This document shows positions 1 through 10,587 of a stretch of DNA of 64,000 bases, piece by piece (position 1 is the stretch's first letter; the number at the start of each line of letters is the position of its first letter). The stretch is taken from contig NC_015556.1 in assembly GCF_000213805.1 (NCBI RefSeq), positions 4,293,001 through 4,357,000 on the forward strand, given 5' to 3'. This DNA is from Pseudomonas fulva 12-X. GTDB lineage: Bacteria > Pseudomonadota > Gammaproteobacteria > Pseudomonadales > Pseudomonadaceae. The position numbers were made by a program, and so were the translations under genes. The notes under the pieces were generated by a model. That model worked only from the letters and a program-made list of their open reading frames with translations. It was not told the DNA's origin and searched no databases.

Positions 1-639
1 CAGTCGCACACCAGCGTGGTGTTCCAGCCGTCGTTCGACAGCCCCTACTACAGCGGCATCAACCCCTATGCCCTGGGTTTTGCCATGTACCGCGACATTC
101 GCCGTATCTGCGAGGAGCCCACCGAAGAAGATCGCCGCTGGTTCCCGGACATCGCCGGCAGCGATTGGCTGAGCACCCTGAAATTTGCCATGACCAGTTT
201 CAAGGACGAGAGCTTCATCCTCCAGTACCTCTCGCCCAAGGTGATCCGCGACCTGAAGCTGTTCAGCATTCTCGACGATGACCAGAAGGACGAACTCAGC
301 GTACCGGCCATCCATGACGAGCCGGGTTATCGCACCATCCGCGAAACCCTGGCAGCCCAGTACAACCTCGGCAACCGCGAACCCAACGTGCAGATCTGGA
401 GCATCGACCGCCGCGGCGACCGTTCCCTGACCCTGCGCCACTTCCAGCACGATCGCAAACCGCTGGGCAGTTCCACCGAAGAAGTACTCAAGCACCTGCA
501 TCGCTTATGGGGCTTCGATATCCATCTGCAAACCATGCAGGGCGAGCGCATCGTCAACACACAACATGTGCCGCCCAGGAGCGATGGCGCGCCGGATGGG
601 GAGAGTTCGCGTCTGGATTTGCATATCCCGACGCTGTAG
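1..639 (+). CDS. SpoVR family protein (YcgB-like), C-terminal part, 5' end outside window
   Basis: The reading frame is open from base 1 (Q-S-H-T-S-V before the first Met-like GTG at 16), so the gene starts upstream of the window. The visible ~212 residues match the C-terminal part of SpoVR/YcgB proteins, including the FDSPYY-INPYALGF segment and the conserved EPNVQIW stretch. Its molecular role is unknown; in proteobacteria these genes usually lie with prkA (yeaG) and yeaH in a stress or stationary-phase operon, which would be to the left. The stop at 637-639 is followed after 69 bases by cca. Family assignment is from recognisable sequence; function is not established. Confidence 0.88.
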   Translation, partial: QSHTSVVFQPSFDSPYYSGINPYALGFAMYRDIRRICEEPTEEDRRWFPDIAGSDWLSTLKFAMTSFKDESFILQYLSPKVIRDLKLFSILDDDQKDELSVPAIHDEPGYRTIRETLAAQYNLGNREPNVQIWSIDRRGDRSLTLRHFQHDRKPLGSSTEEVLKHLHRLWGFDIHLQTMQGERIVNTQHVPPRSDGAPDGESSRLDLHIPTL

Positions 640-708
640 CCGAGTCTCGGCGCAAGCAACGACAGGCTCCGGCGCAGGGGTTATCCTCTGCGCATGACGG
701 AGACTTCT

Positions 709-1944
709 ATGCAGATCTACAAAGTTGGCGGTGCCGTGCGCGACCGTCTGCTCGGTCGCCCCGTGACCGAAATCGATTGGGTGGTGGTCGGCGCCACGGC
801 CGACACCATGCTGGAACAGGGCTATCGCCCGGTGGGCGCAGACTTCCCGGTATTCCTGCACCCGAAGTCGGGCGAGGAATATGCCCTGGCCCGCACCGAA
901 CGCAAGAGCGGGCGCGGCTATGGCGGCTTCACCTTTCACGCCAGCCCCGAGGTGACGCTGGAAGAAGACCTGATCCGCCGCGACCTGACTATCAATGCCA
1001 TTGCCGAAGATCAGCAGGGCAACCTGATCGACCCCTACGGCGGCCAGCGTGACCTCCAGGCCAAGCAACTGCGCCACGTTTCGCCGGCCTTCGCCGAAGA
1101 CCCGCTGCGCGTGTTGCGCGTCGCCCGTTTCGCGGCCCGCTACGCGCCGCTGGGCTTTAGCGTAGCGCCGGAAACCCTCGAGCTGATGCGCCAGTTGGCC
1201 GAATCCGGCGAGCTGGATGCGCTCACTCCGGAGCGCAGCTGGAAAGAAATTTCCCGGGCGCTGATGGAGCCGCGCCCGGACGTATTCATTCAGGTACTGC
1301 GCGACTGCGGGGCCCTAGCGGCCATGCTGCCGGAGGTCGACACACTGTTTGGCGTGCCACAGCCTCCAGCTCATCATCCAGAAGTCGACACCGGCATTCA
1401 CGTGCTTGCAGTGCTGCGCCAGTGCGCTGAGCACGAGCAACCGCTGCCCGTGCGCTGGGCATGTCTGCTGCATGATGTCGGCAAGGGGCTGACCGATCCC
1501 GCCGAGTGGCCGCGGCATATCGCCCACGAGCATCGCGGCATCGCGCTGATCGAGGCGGTCAACAAACGCTGCAAGGTGCCACGGGAATGCCAGGAGCTGG
1601 CCGAGCTGGTTGGCGAGTTTCACACCCATGCCCACCGCGCCCTGGAGCTGCGCGCATCAACACTGCTGGAACTGATGCAGCGCTTCGACGTGTTCCGTCG
1701 CCCGCAGCGCTTCGAGGCCTTCGTGGCGGCGTGCGAGATGGACGCCCGCGGTCGCCATGGCCTGGAGGATCGAGACTATCCCCAGGCGGTCTACCTGCTG
1801 GCCGCCATGGCCGCGGTGCGCGAGGTGGCCGTACAGCCGCTACTGGAGCGCGGCTACAAGGGCGCCGAGCTGGGTGAGGCGCTCAATCGTGAGCGCCTCA
1901 CCGCGCTAAAAGCCTGCAAGCAGGCAAGCGAAGAAAGCCGTTAG
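709..1944 (+). CDS. cca: Multifunctional CCA tRNA nucleotidyltransferase
   Basis: Adds and repairs the CCA 3' end of tRNAs using CTP and ATP. The N-terminal nucleotidyltransferase signature GGAVRD is followed by E-I-D-W with the metal-binding acidic pair, then the ARTERKSG and RRDLTINA motifs. A C-terminal HD phosphohydrolase domain is marked by CLLHDVGKG near residue 255, as in the long bacterial enzymes with added phosphatase/phosphodiesterase activity. I chose ATG 709 (411 aa, same length class as E. coli Cca, protein beginning MQIYKVGG) over ATG 694 because a CGGAG ribosome-binding site sits just before it. The stop overlaps the convergent folK end by 4 bases. Confidence 0.95.
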   Translation: MQIYKVGGAVRDRLLGRPVTEIDWVVVGATADTMLEQGYRPVGADFPVFLHPKSGEEYALARTERKSGRGYGGFTFHASPEVTLEEDLIRRDLTINAIAEDQQGNLIDPYGGQRDLQAKQLRHVSPAFAEDPLRVLRVARFAARYAPLGFSVAPETLELMRQLAESGELDALTPERSWKEISRALMEPRPDVFIQVLRDCGALAAMLPEVDTLFGVPQPPAHHPEVDTGIHVLAVLRQCAEHEQPLPVRWACLLHDVGKGLTDPAEWPRHIAHEHRGIALIEAVNKRCKVPRECQELAELVGEFHTHAHRALELRASTLLELMQRFDVFRRPQRFEAFVAACEMDARGRHGLEDRDYPQAVYLLAAMAAVREVAVQPLLERGYKGAELGEALNRERLTALKACKQASEESR

Positions 1945-2468
1945 GGCGAGGGCAGCAGGTCTGGTGGCGTGAGTTGCGCCCCACGCCACTGGAACGACAC
2001 CGGCCACAGTTGCTGCTCGATACGCGCGTCCTGCCAGAGCTCGGCAAAGCGCCGGCCTTCGCCCGGATGCTCGACCTCTGGCACCAGCAACGCCAATGGC
2101 CGCAGCACGAAGGCGTTCTTGAGAATTTCCGCCCGGGGCAGCACCAGGCCATCGAAATTGCCGACCAGCTCGCCATAGGTCAGCACGTCGATATCCAGCG
2201 GCAGGCCCTTGCGATCCGGTGCATAGCGACCGTTGTCAGCCTCGATGAATTTCAGTCGCCGGTCCAGCTCGGTCAGGGGCAGGGCTGTATACCCAGCGAT
2301 CACAAGATTGAAGAACGGGCCGCTCTTGATGCCCACCGCCAGGCTTTCGAAGACCGGCGAGCAGCGCATGTCGGTGACGATTTCGGCCAGGGCATCGAGC
2401 CCGGCGCACAGGTGCGCCTCGCGGTCGATATTGCTGCCCAGGCCCAACAGGATTGGCGTTAGCGACAT
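1941..2468 (-). CDS. folK: 2-amino-4-hydroxy-6-hydroxymethyldihydropteridine pyrophosphokinase
   Basis: Transfers pyrophosphate from ATP to 6-hydroxymethyl-7,8-dihydropterin in folate synthesis (cytosol). 175 aa. The start has the GLGSNI signature, followed by the central [10 protein letters not shown] metal and ATP-binding region and [16 protein letters not shown] near residues 108-123, all typical of HPPK. The gene overlaps the end of folB by 10 bases, so the two are translationally coupled in a folB-folK operon. It is convergent with cca (4-base overlap). The C-terminal 40 residues are less conserved. Confidence 0.94.
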   Translation of the reverse strand: MSLTPILLGLGSNIDREAHLCAGLDALAEIVTDMRCSPVFESLAVGIKSGPFFNLVIAGYTALPLTELDRRLKFIEADNGRYAPDRKGLPLDIDVLTYGELVGNFDGLVLPRAEILKNAFVLRPLALLVPEVEHPGEGRRFAELWQDARIEQQLWPVSFQWRGAQLTPPDLLPSP

Positions 2469-2815
2469 CCGCGCTCAATCTCCACACCGACCCCACCGCG
2501 GGCTGCCGGCACGGCGCCCGGCTTGGTCACACGCAAACGAACCCAGGGCATGTCGAACTCGCTCATCAGCAGCGCTACCAGGCGCTCGGCAAAGGTTTCC
2601 ACGAGGATGAATTGCGATTCGCTGGCGAAAGCCTGGATGCGCGTCGACACCGTGGCGTAGTCCAGGGCCTTGCTCAGATCATCGTCCAGGGCGGCCGGGC
2701 GGTTGTCCCAGCCCAGCCACAGATCTAGCTGCAGGCATTGGCGGATGGTGCGTTCCCAGTCGTAGGCACCGATGACGGTGTCGACTTCCAGCCCTGCGAT
2801 AAACACTGTGTCCAA
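2459..2815 (-). CDS. folB: Dihydroneopterin aldolase (TTG start)
   Basis: Converts 7,8-dihydroneopterin to 6-hydroxymethyl-dihydropterin, one step before FolK. The sequence begins [20 protein letters not shown], the normal FolB N-terminus, and contains the expected VETFAERL segment. The first ATG upstream (2833) would add six unusual residues. A GGAGA ribosome-binding site lies 6 bases before the TTG codon at 2815-2813, so TTG is the likely start, giving 118 aa, the usual family length. The 5' end faces plsY; the two divergent start codons are only about 75 bases apart, so their promoters must overlap. Confidence 0.9.
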   Translation of the reverse strand: MDTVFIAGLEVDTVIGAYDWERTIRQCLQLDLWLGWDNRPAALDDDLSKALDYATVSTRIQAFASESQFILVETFAERLVALLMSEFDMPWVRLRVTKPGAVPAARGGVGVEIERGCR

Positions 2816-2889
2816 GCATGCTCTCCACGGCACGACAAGCTCGCCGTACCTCGTTAGAATCGGCCATCCCCCGGCGTGGAATGGATACC

Positions 2890-3459
2890 ATGTTTTGGTT
2901 GCTGGCGATCCTCGCCTACCTGCTCGGCTCGCTGTCCTTCGCTATCCTGCTCAGCCGCATGACCGGTCTGGCAGACCCGCGCGCCAGCGGCTCGGGCAAC
3001 CCCGGCGCCACCAACATGCTCAGGGTGGCGGGCAAACGCCTGGCCATTCTCACGCTGATTGGCGATCTGTTCAAAGGTTTGCTGCCGGTGCTGATCGCCG
3101 CCCACCTCGATTTCACCGTGCGAGATCAGGCCTGGCTGGGCCTGGCCGCGGTGATCGGCCATCTCTACCCGATCTACTTCCGCTTTCGCGGCGGCAAGGG
3201 CGTGGCCACGGCAGCCGGTATGCTGCTGGGGCTTTACCCGCCGGCTGCGCTGCTGGCCCTCGGCGCCTGGCTGCTGACCTTCACCCTGACCCGCACCAGC
3301 TCCCTGGCGGCTCTCACCGCCGCGCCCCTGACGCTGCCGCTGCTGGCCTGGCAACAACCGGCGGCGCTGCTGCCGATGTGCGTACTCAGCGGGCTGATCG
3401 TCTGGCGTCATCGCGGCAATCTGCGTGATCTGTGGGCGGGCCGCGAACGGCATTTCTGA
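2890..3459 (+). CDS. plsY: Acyl-phosphate:glycerol-3-phosphate acyltransferase
   Basis: Integral inner-membrane enzyme making lysophosphatidate from acyl-phosphate and glycerol-3-phosphate. 189 aa, the normal Pseudomonas length, when started at ATG 2890 ([14 protein letters not shown]); the in-frame ATGs at 2818 and 2881 give non-conserved extensions. It has five or so hydrophobic helices and the three PlsY motifs: [10 protein letters not shown] near residue 37, the G-H-x-Y-P-I segment in [10 protein letters not shown], and F-R-G-G-K-G-V-A-T near residue 100. Divergent from folB and convergent with tsaD across a repeat-containing spacer. Confidence 0.95.
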   Translation: MFWLLAILAYLLGSLSFAILLSRMTGLADPRASGSGNPGATNMLRVAGKRLAILTLIGDLFKGLLPVLIAAHLDFTVRDQAWLGLAAVIGHLYPIYFRFRGGKGVATAAGMLLGLYPPAALLALGAWLLTFTLTRTSSLAALTAAPLTLPLLAWQQPAALLPMCVLSGLIVWRHRGNLRDLWAGRERHF

Positions 3460-3547
3460 TCTGCAGAGTGAGCTTGCTAATGACTACGGACGCTTAATCT
3501 CGACGATTGATCTCGGCAAGATGGAGAGAACGGCCAGTCGCGATCTC

Positions 3548-3616
3548 GTGGGAGGGGCTTTAGCCGCGAGCTCTTTAAGCCTAGGCAGGCACAATCGAGG
3601 CTAAAGCCTCTCCCAC
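3548..3616. repeat. REP-like inverted repeat (GTGGGAG ... CTCCCAC)
   Basis: An 18-base arm GTGGGAGGGGCTTTAGCC at 3548-3565 is matched by its near-perfect reverse complement at 3599-3616, with a 33-base loop. It sits in the 229-base gap between the convergent genes plsY and tsaD, the usual place for Pseudomonas REP elements. Related GTGGGAGCG-type hairpins occur at 25407, 50999 and 61749. The rest of the gap holds nothing else I can recognise; no U-rich terminator is visible for either gene. Confidence 0.75.
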
Positions 3617-3688
3617 AAAAGCGCTCAACAAACGACCGCTAATGCCTTGTAGCCACCCTTTCTCTGCACATCACCAACACACCAACCC

Positions 3689-4714
3689 TCACAACGCCGG
3701 CAACTGCTCCATAGGCCAACGGGCCTGCACGGTGATCGCCAATTCCTCATGCTGCCCGACCAGCAACCGCTGACAACCGGCGTAGGCGATCATCGCGCCA
3801 TTGTCGGTACAGAATGCCGGACGCGCATAAAACACGTTGCCCTTCAGCGCTGCCGTCATGTCTTCGAGCGACGTGCGCAGGGCGCGGTTGGCGCTGACCC
3901 CTCCAGCGATCACCAGGCTGTTCAGGCCAGTCTGCTTGAGCGCGCGACGGCATTTGATAGTCAGCGTCTCGACCACCGCCAGCTGAAAGGCCAATGCCAC
4001 GTCGCAGCGGGACTGCTCACTGTCGTCACCGCTGTCCTGACACTGCTGCCAGGTATTGAGGGTGAAGGTCTTGAGGCCACTGAAGCTGAAATCCAGGCCC
4101 GGGCGATCGGTCATCGGTCGCGGGAACACGAAACGCCCCGGAATGCCGCGCTCGGCGAGGCGGGCGATTTCCGGGCCACCGGGGTAACGCAGGCCCATCA
4201 GCTTGGCGGTCTTGTCGAAGGCTTCACCGGCGGCGTCGTCCAGGGACTCGCCGAGCAGCTGGTACTGGCCGATGCCGTCGACGCGCACCAATTGGGTATG
4301 GCCGCCCGACACCAGCAGGGCGACGAACGGAAACGCCGGCGGCGTCGGCTCGAGCATGGGCGCCAGCAGGTGGCCTTCCATGTGGTGCACGCCAATGGCG
4401 GGAATGTCCCAGGCGAACGCCAGGGCTTGGGCGCAGGACGCGCCGACCAGCAGCGCACCGACCAGGCCGGGCCCGGCGGTGTAGGCGATGGCGTCGATAT
4501 CGGTGGCCACGCAACCCGCCTCGTCCAGCACCTGACGGATCAGCGGCAGCATGCGCTTGACGTGGTCGCGTGAAGCCAGCTCCGGCACCACGCCGCCATA
4601 GGCGCGGTGCAGGTCGATCTGACTGAACAGCGCGTCGGCGAGCAGGCCGCGTTCACTGTCGTAAAGCGCGACACCGGTCTCGTCGCACGAAGTTTCCAAT
4701 CCCAGAACCAGCAT
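3689..4714 (-). CDS. tsaD: tRNA N6-threonylcarbamoyladenosine transferase TsaD
   Basis: Catalytic subunit that transfers the threonylcarbamoyl group to A37 of ANN-decoding tRNAs, working with TsaB, TsaE and TsaC. ATG 4714 gives 341 aa starting [13 protein letters not shown], the invariant TsaD N-terminus; an open frame continues 58 codons further upstream but is unconserved. The metal-binding H-H-M-E-G-H motif is at about residues 110-115, followed by [10 protein letters not shown] and the C-terminal [10 protein letters not shown] nucleotide-binding segment. An AGAAGG site precedes the ATG. Divergent from rpsU with about 200 bases between. Confidence 0.97.
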   Translation of the reverse strand: MLVLGLETSCDETGVALYDSERGLLADALFSQIDLHRAYGGVVPELASRDHVKRMLPLIRQVLDEAGCVATDIDAIAYTAGPGLVGALLVGASCAQALAFAWDIPAIGVHHMEGHLLAPMLEPTPPAFPFVALLVSGGHTQLVRVDGIGQYQLLGESLDDAAGEAFDKTAKLMGLRYPGGPEIARLAERGIPGRFVFPRPMTDRPGLDFSFSGLKTFTLNTWQQCQDSGDDSEQSRCDVALAFQLAVVETLTIKCRRALKQTGLNSLVIAGGVSANRALRTSLEDMTAALKGNVFYARPAFCTDNGAMIAYAGCQRLLVGQHEELAITVQARWPMEQLPAL

Positions 4715-4817
4715 GGTTTCGCCTTCTCTGCCGCTTGCCCAGCGTAAAAGGCCGGCATGATAATCGCCGCTCGGCGGGCCAGACCAGTGGTTTTCGATCA
4801 GAGGCTTTGCATTCCGC

Positions 4818-4846
4818 TTGACGAGGCGGTAACATCCGCAACCCTT
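4818..4846 (+). promoter_or_regulatory. Possible promoter for the rpsU-dnaG-rpoD operon
   Basis: TTGACG at 4818-4823 is a good -35 match. About 18-19 bases downstream lies CTTAAA, a poor -10. The position, about 75 bases before rpsU ATG in the tsaD/rpsU divergent gap, is appropriate, but the -10 is weak, so this is a tentative call. Confidence 0.3.
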
Positions 4847-4917
4847 AAAAACCTGTGATCTTTCCGTGCCGTTGCCAGGAAGACACAAACCTCCGGTAAT
4901 AAAGAAGGTAGCCCTGG

Positions 4918-5133
4918 ATGCCAGCCGTCAAAGTTAAAGAGAACGAACCCTTCGACGTAGCTCTGCGTCGTTTCAAGCGCTCCTGCGAAAAAGCCGGTGT
5001 TCTGGCCGAAGTTCGTAGCCGCGAATTCTACGAAAAGCCGACCGCCGAGCGTAAGCGCAAAGCCGCTGCCGCTGTTAAGCGTCACGCCAAGAAAGTGCAG
5101 CGCGAGCAGCGCCGCAGCGTTCGCCTGTACTAA
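4918..5133 (+). CDS. rpsU: 30S ribosomal protein S21
   Basis: 71 aa, highly basic, starting [27 protein letters not shown] and ending RRSVRLY, the canonical bS21 sequence and length. S21 helps 30S subunits engage mRNA during initiation. It is the first gene of the classical rpsU-dnaG-rpoD macromolecular synthesis operon. An AAGG site lies about 9 bases upstream of the ATG. Two hairpins follow before dnaG, consistent with separate control of the abundant S21 message and the scarce primase message. Confidence 0.98.
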   Translation: MPAVKVKENEPFDVALRRFKRSCEKAGVLAEVRSREFYEKPTAERKRKAAAAVKRHAKKVQREQRRSVRLY

Positions 5134-5154
5134 TAGCGTACACGCAACGCCCGA

Positions 5155-5175
5155 ATGCCCGGCTCGGCCGGGCAT
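5155..5175 (+). other. Perfect GC hairpin after rpsU
   Basis: ATGCCCGGC, loop TCG, GCCGGGCAT: a 9-bp perfect stem with a 3-base loop 22 bases after the rpsU stop. No U-tract follows, so it is more likely a 3'-end stabiliser or processing structure than a terminator by itself. It precedes a second, terminator-like hairpin at 5186. Confidence 0.6.
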
Positions 5176-5185
5176 CATCGTCAAG

Positions 5186-5223
5186 AACTCCGCATCGCCA
5201 GCTGGCGAAATGGCGGAGTTTTT
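5186..5223 (+). terminator. Intra-operon terminator/attenuator between rpsU and dnaG
   Basis: AACTCCGC at 5186-5193 pairs with GCGGAGTT at 5213-5220, with a further CGCCAGCTGGCG dyad in the loop, followed by a short T run. Known rpsU-dnaG-rpoD operons have a terminator here that lowers primase expression relative to S21; this structure fits that role and also holds the region just upstream of dnaG (start 5264). Confidence 0.65.
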
Positions 5224-5263
5224 GCGTTTCTGCCGTTACTTATCTGGGACACCCTGAGCGTCT

Positions 5264-7243
5264 ATGGCCGGCCTGATCCCGCAATCCTTCATCGATGACC
5301 TGCTCAACCGCACCGACATCGTCGACGTGGTGAGCTCACGCATCCAGCTGAAGAAGACCGGCAAGAACTACAGCGCCTGCTGTCCGTTCCACAAGGAAAA
5401 GACGCCCTCCTTCACGGTCAGCCCGGACAAGCAGTTCTACTACTGCTTCGGCTGCGGCGCCGGCGGCAACGCCCTGGGCTTCGTGATGGATCACGACCAG
5501 ACGGAGTTCCCCCAGGCCGTCGAGGAGCTGGCCAAGCGCGCCGGCATGGAAGTGCCACGGGAGGACAGCGGCCGTGGCGGCAAACCGCGCCAGGCCGCCG
5601 ACTCGCCACTTTACGCCCTGCTCAAGGCGGCGGCCGACTATTACCGCCAGGCCCTGAAAAGCCATCCGCAGCGCCGCGCCGCGGTCGAATATCTGAAAGG
5701 TCGCGGCCTGTCCGGCGAGATCGCCCGGGATTTCGGCCTCGGCTTCGCTCCGCCGGGCTGGGACAACCTGCTCAAACACCTGGCCGGCGACAGCCTGCAG
5801 CACACGGCGATGATCGATGCCGGCCTGCTGGTCGAGAACCCGGACAGCGGCAAACGCTACGACCGCTTTCGCGACCGGGTAATCTTCCCCATTCACGACA
5901 GCCGCGGCCGGGTGATCGCCTTTGGCGGCCGCGTGCTGGGCGACGACAAGCCCAAGTACCTGAACTCGCCCGAGACCCCGGTCTTTCACAAGGGCCAGGA
6001 ACTCTACGGCCTGTATGAGGCGCGCAAGCACAACCGCAACCTCGACGAGATCATGGTGGTGGAGGGCTACATGGACGTCATCGCCCTGGCCCAGCAAGGC
6101 CTGCGCAACGCGGTGGCGACCCTGGGCACCGCCACCAGCGAGGAACACCTCAAGCGAATCTTCCGCCTGGTGCCCAGCGTGCTGTTCTGTTTCGATGGCG
6201 ATCAGGCCGGGCGCAACGCAGCCTGGCGCGCCCTGGAGGCCGCCCTGCCCAACCTGCAGGACGGTCGCCGCGCGCGCTTCCTGTTCCTGCCCGACGGTGA
6301 AGACCCGGACACCCTGGTGCGCAGCGAAGGCACCGATGCCTTCCAGGCCCGCATCCATCAACACGCCCAGCCGCTGGCCGACTACTTCTTCCAGCAACTG
6401 AGCGAAGAGGCCGACCCGCGCTCGCTGGAAGGCAAGGCACACCTGGTGACCCTGGCCGCACCGCTGATCGACAAGATTCCCGGCAACACGCTACGCGCTC
6501 TGATGCGCCAGCGCCTGACCCAGATTACCGGCCTGGATCCCAGCACCCTGGGCCAGCCGCAAGCAGCGCCGGCACGCCAGCCGAGCGCGCCGGCCCCGCA
6601 AAGCCACGACCATCACGCACCGCCCTTCGAAACCATCCCGGACAGCGCCTATTACGACGCGCCGCCAGGCTTCGAGGAGCACGCTGCGCCGACTCAGGTG
6701 TTCGAGCGCCCGGCACGCAAGCCTGGCAAGGGCGAATGGAAGAAGGATGGCGGCAAGTGGAAGAAAGGCCGCGAGGATTACCACCCGCCGCGCACCGCAG
6801 TTAGCGTCGAATCGCCGCACCTGAGCGCCCTGCGCAGCCTGTTGCATCATCCGGAGCTGGCGCAGAAGGTCGAGGATGTCAGCAACTTCGCCGCCGAAGA
6901 CGACACATACGCCCAGCTACTGGTAGCGCTGGTGGGCACCCTGCAGAAGCAGCCGAACCTGCGTTCGCTGCAATTGATCGCCCGCTGGCACGGCACCGAG
7001 CAGGGCCGTTTGCTCAAGATTCTGGCAGAAAAAGAATGGCTGATCGATCAGGACAACCTTGAACGGCAGTTTTTCGACACCATAACTACACTTGCCCGTA
7101 GCCAGTCGCTCAGGCGACGCGAAACCGCTCTGCGCAGCATCATGCAGAAAAGCCCGAGCGAACTCACCGACGAGGAAAAGGCTCTATTGCGCGAGCATTA
7201 CAGCAGCCTGAACTCGCCCAGCAAGACCCCAACTGGCGCCTGA
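5264..7243 (+). CDS. dnaG: DNA primase
   Basis: Synthesises RNA primers at the replication fork and binds DnaB through its C-terminus. 659 aa. Residues 1-100 hold the CHC2 zinc-binding domain (CCPFHKEKTPSF, then YYCFGCGAGG). The RNA polymerase/Toprim core follows, with VVEGYMDVI and the acidic metal site in CFDGDQAGR around residue 310. A variable low-complexity linker at about 430-510 is rich in Pro, Lys and Gly. The C-terminal ~150 residues are the DnaB-interacting domain. It lies between rpsU and rpoD in the classical operon. Confidence 0.97.
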   Translation: MAGLIPQSFIDDLLNRTDIVDVVSSRIQLKKTGKNYSACCPFHKEKTPSFTVSPDKQFYYCFGCGAGGNALGFVMDHDQTEFPQAVEELAKRAGMEVPREDSGRGGKPRQAADSPLYALLKAAADYYRQALKSHPQRRAAVEYLKGRGLSGEIARDFGLGFAPPGWDNLLKHLAGDSLQHTAMIDAGLLVENPDSGKRYDRFRDRVIFPIHDSRGRVIAFGGRVLGDDKPKYLNSPETPVFHKGQELYGLYEARKHNRNLDEIMVVEGYMDVIALAQQGLRNAVATLGTATSEEHLKRIFRLVPSVLFCFDGDQAGRNAAWRALEAALPNLQDGRRARFLFLPDGEDPDTLVRSEGTDAFQARIHQHAQPLADYFFQQLSEEADPRSLEGKAHLVTLAAPLIDKIPGNTLRALMRQRLTQITGLDPSTLGQPQAAPARQPSAPAPQSHDHHAPPFETIPDSAYYDAPPGFEEHAAPTQVFERPARKPGKGEWKKDGGKWKKGREDYHPPRTAVSVESPHLSALRSLLHHPELAQKVEDVSNFAAEDDTYAQLLVALVGTLQKQPNLRSLQLIARWHGTEQGRLLKILAEKEWLIDQDNLERQFFDTITTLARSQSLRRRETALRSIMQKSPSELTDEEKALLREHYSSLNSPSKTPTGA

Positions 7244-7257
7244 GCGCCGAGCTGAGG

Positions 7258-7263
7258 TATAAT
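7258..7263 (+). promoter_or_regulatory. -10 element of an internal rpoD promoter
   Basis: A perfect TATAAT lies 47 bases upstream of the rpoD ATG, inside a small dyad (GAGG-TATAAT-CCTC, extended by CCGAG/CTCGG). The -35 region is poor (CTGGCG at a 19-base spacing). The dnaG-rpoD gap is a known place for an extra rpoD promoter, so the call is reasonable but rests on one hexamer. Confidence 0.5.
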
Positions 7264-7310
7264 CCTCGGCTTGTTTTCAGCCCGCCAAGACCTTAAGTGG
7301 ATAGGGTGTT

Positions 7311-9158
<1,848 letters not shown>

Positions 9159-9173
9159 GGGTTCACGGGAATG

Positions 9174-9204
9174 AAAAATGCCGGTCACTGATCGGCATTT
9201 TTTT
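9174..9204 (+). terminator. Rho-independent terminator of rpoD
   Basis: AAAAATGCCG at 9174-9183 pairs with CGGCATTTTT, with a short loop (GTCACTGAT), ending in seven T. It starts 15 bases after the rpoD stop and closes the macromolecular synthesis operon. Confidence 0.92.
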
Positions 9205-9251
9205 CGCCTGCGCTTCAGGCTCATGGAGCGGCTTTGTTCTCCACCGCTTAA

Positions 9252-9291
9252 GGTGGACCGGGACGCGTAGTCAACGCGAAGCTCGTCCACC
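9252..9291. repeat. GGTGGAC ... GTCCACC dispersed inverted repeat, longer variant
   Basis: GGTGGAC at 9252-9258 and GTCCACC at 9285-9291 bracket a core containing ACGCG and CGCGAAGC. This resembles the short GGTGGA(C/T)AA..AAGC..TCCACC repeats at 25359 and 35908. It lies between the convergent rpoD and yjiA-like genes. No tRNA is visible here. Confidence 0.5.
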
Positions 9292-9335
9292 TGAGCCCAG
9301 CGACGCAGCCACCGGGCAATCCTCGCACAGGTAGC

Positions 9336-10301
9336 TCAGCCCGCCAGCTCGGCAAAGCCCTGACGAATCGCCTCCTCGGGCAGGTTGTCGCCGATGAACA
9401 CGATCACGCTCTCGCGCTTCTCGTCGGCGCCCCACTCGCTGTCCCAGTCGAAGCCATAGAGCCGCAACACGCCCTGAAAGACCATGCGGCGGTCTTCACC
9501 GGCGATGCTCAGCACGCCCTTGTAGCGCAGCAGCGAATTGCCGTGCTGTTCCAGCAGGTTCTCCATAAAGCCACTGAGGCGATCCAGATCCAGCGGCTTG
9601 TCGCCCGTCAGCACCAGGGTGGCAATGCGGTCGCTGCTCTTGCCCGCCATCACTGGTCGCAGGCTCGGCGCCACGTCGGCATTGAGATTGAAGCCGCGCA
9701 CATCCAGCAGCTCACTCAAATCGATGCGGCCATGTTCGACCACACGGATCGGCGCCCGGCGATTGATGCGCTGCAAGCGTGCGGCAAGCGCTTCACGGGC
9801 AGCGTCATCGACCAGATCGGTCTTGCTCAGCAGGATGCGGTCAGCGAAACCGACCTGGGCCTGGGCGATGGTTTCCTGCAGATGGCGGTCGGCATTGACG
9901 GCGTCCACCAGGGTGATAATGCCGTCGAGCACGTAACGCTCGCACAGTTCCTCGGTGGCGAAGAAGGTCTGGGCGACAGGCGCAGGGTCGGCCAGGCCGG
10001 TGCACTCGATCACCAGGCGGTCGAAATCCAGCTCGCCGCTGTCACGCTTTTCCAGCAGCACGAACAGCGCCTTCTCCAGCTCGACGTGGATGGAACAGCA
10101 CACGCAGCCGTTGGCCAGGGTCATCACCTGCACCGGCTCGCTGCCGAGCAGTTGGCTGTCGATGGGCGTTTCGCTGTATTCGTTTTCGATCACCGCGATC
10201 TTCAGGCCGTGCTCGGCCTTGAGGATATGCCGCAACAGGGTGGTCTTGCCGGCGCCGAGAAAACCGCTGAGCACGGTGACCGGAATGGGGGAAAAGGACA
10301 T
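9336..10301 (-). CDS. yjiA: CobW/YjiA-family metal-binding GTPase
   Basis: COG0523 G3E GTPase, 321 aa from ATG 10301 (MSFSPIPVTVLSGFLGAGKTT); an AGAGG site lies upstream. Walker A GFLGAGKTT is at residues 12-20. The metal-binding C-V-C-C motif sits in NGCVCCSIH, with SKTD as the guanine-specificity motif, and a CobW C-terminal domain follows. These proteins act as metal chaperones or insertases. It is the last gene of a cstA-ybdD-yjiA operon, matching the E. coli yjiY-yjiX-yjiA order. The partner metalloprotein is not known. The frame continues upstream of 10301 to 10421 but without conservation. Confidence 0.87.
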   Translation of the reverse strand: MSFSPIPVTVLSGFLGAGKTTLLRHILKAEHGLKIAVIENEYSETPIDSQLLGSEPVQVMTLANGCVCCSIHVELEKALFVLLEKRDSGELDFDRLVIECTGLADPAPVAQTFFATEELCERYVLDGIITLVDAVNADRHLQETIAQAQVGFADRILLSKTDLVDDAAREALAARLQRINRRAPIRVVEHGRIDLSELLDVRGFNLNADVAPSLRPVMAGKSSDRIATLVLTGDKPLDLDRLSGFMENLLEQHGNSLLRYKGVLSIAGEDRRMVFQGVLRLYGFDWDSEWGADEKRESVIVFIGDNLPEEAIRQGFAELAG

Positions 10302-10383
10302 GAATGCATTCCTCTGAAAGACACACGCCACGACGAGGCGTGGCGTGTGGTGCTTGAAGCGGGCCCAAGCCCGCAAGGTCATG

Positions 10384-10587
10384 TCAGCAGCAGCGGATCG
10401 GCCGCCCCTTGCCACCACCATAACGTGCTTCCTGACGCTCGCGGAAGAAGGCTTCGTAGCTCATCACTGGCTGATCCGGATGCTTCTTGGCCATGTGCTC
10501 GACATAGGTGTCGTAGTCAGGCATGCCCACCAGCATCCTCGCAGCCTGACCGAGGTACTTGCCCATCCGGCTGAGATCATTGAACAC
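10384..10587 (-). CDS. YbdD/YjiX family small protein (GTG start)
   Basis: 67 aa, starting with GTG at 10587 ([25 protein letters not shown]) and ending KGRPIRCC. A strong GGAGG site lies 7 bases before the GTG. This DUF466-type protein almost always follows cstA/btsT-type transporter genes and is thought to assist the transporter, but its action is not established. It overlaps the 3' end of cstA by 11 bases, so translation is coupled. Confidence 0.9.
   Translation of the reverse strand: MFNDLSRMGKYLGQAARMLVGMPDYDTYVEHMAKKHPDQPVMSYEAFFRERQEARYGGGKGRPIRCC

Noticed and set aside
9205..9335. tRNA gene after rpoD, as in some pseudomonads
   Set aside because: I looked for a cloverleaf and the TTC-type T-loop; only an inverted repeat is present.
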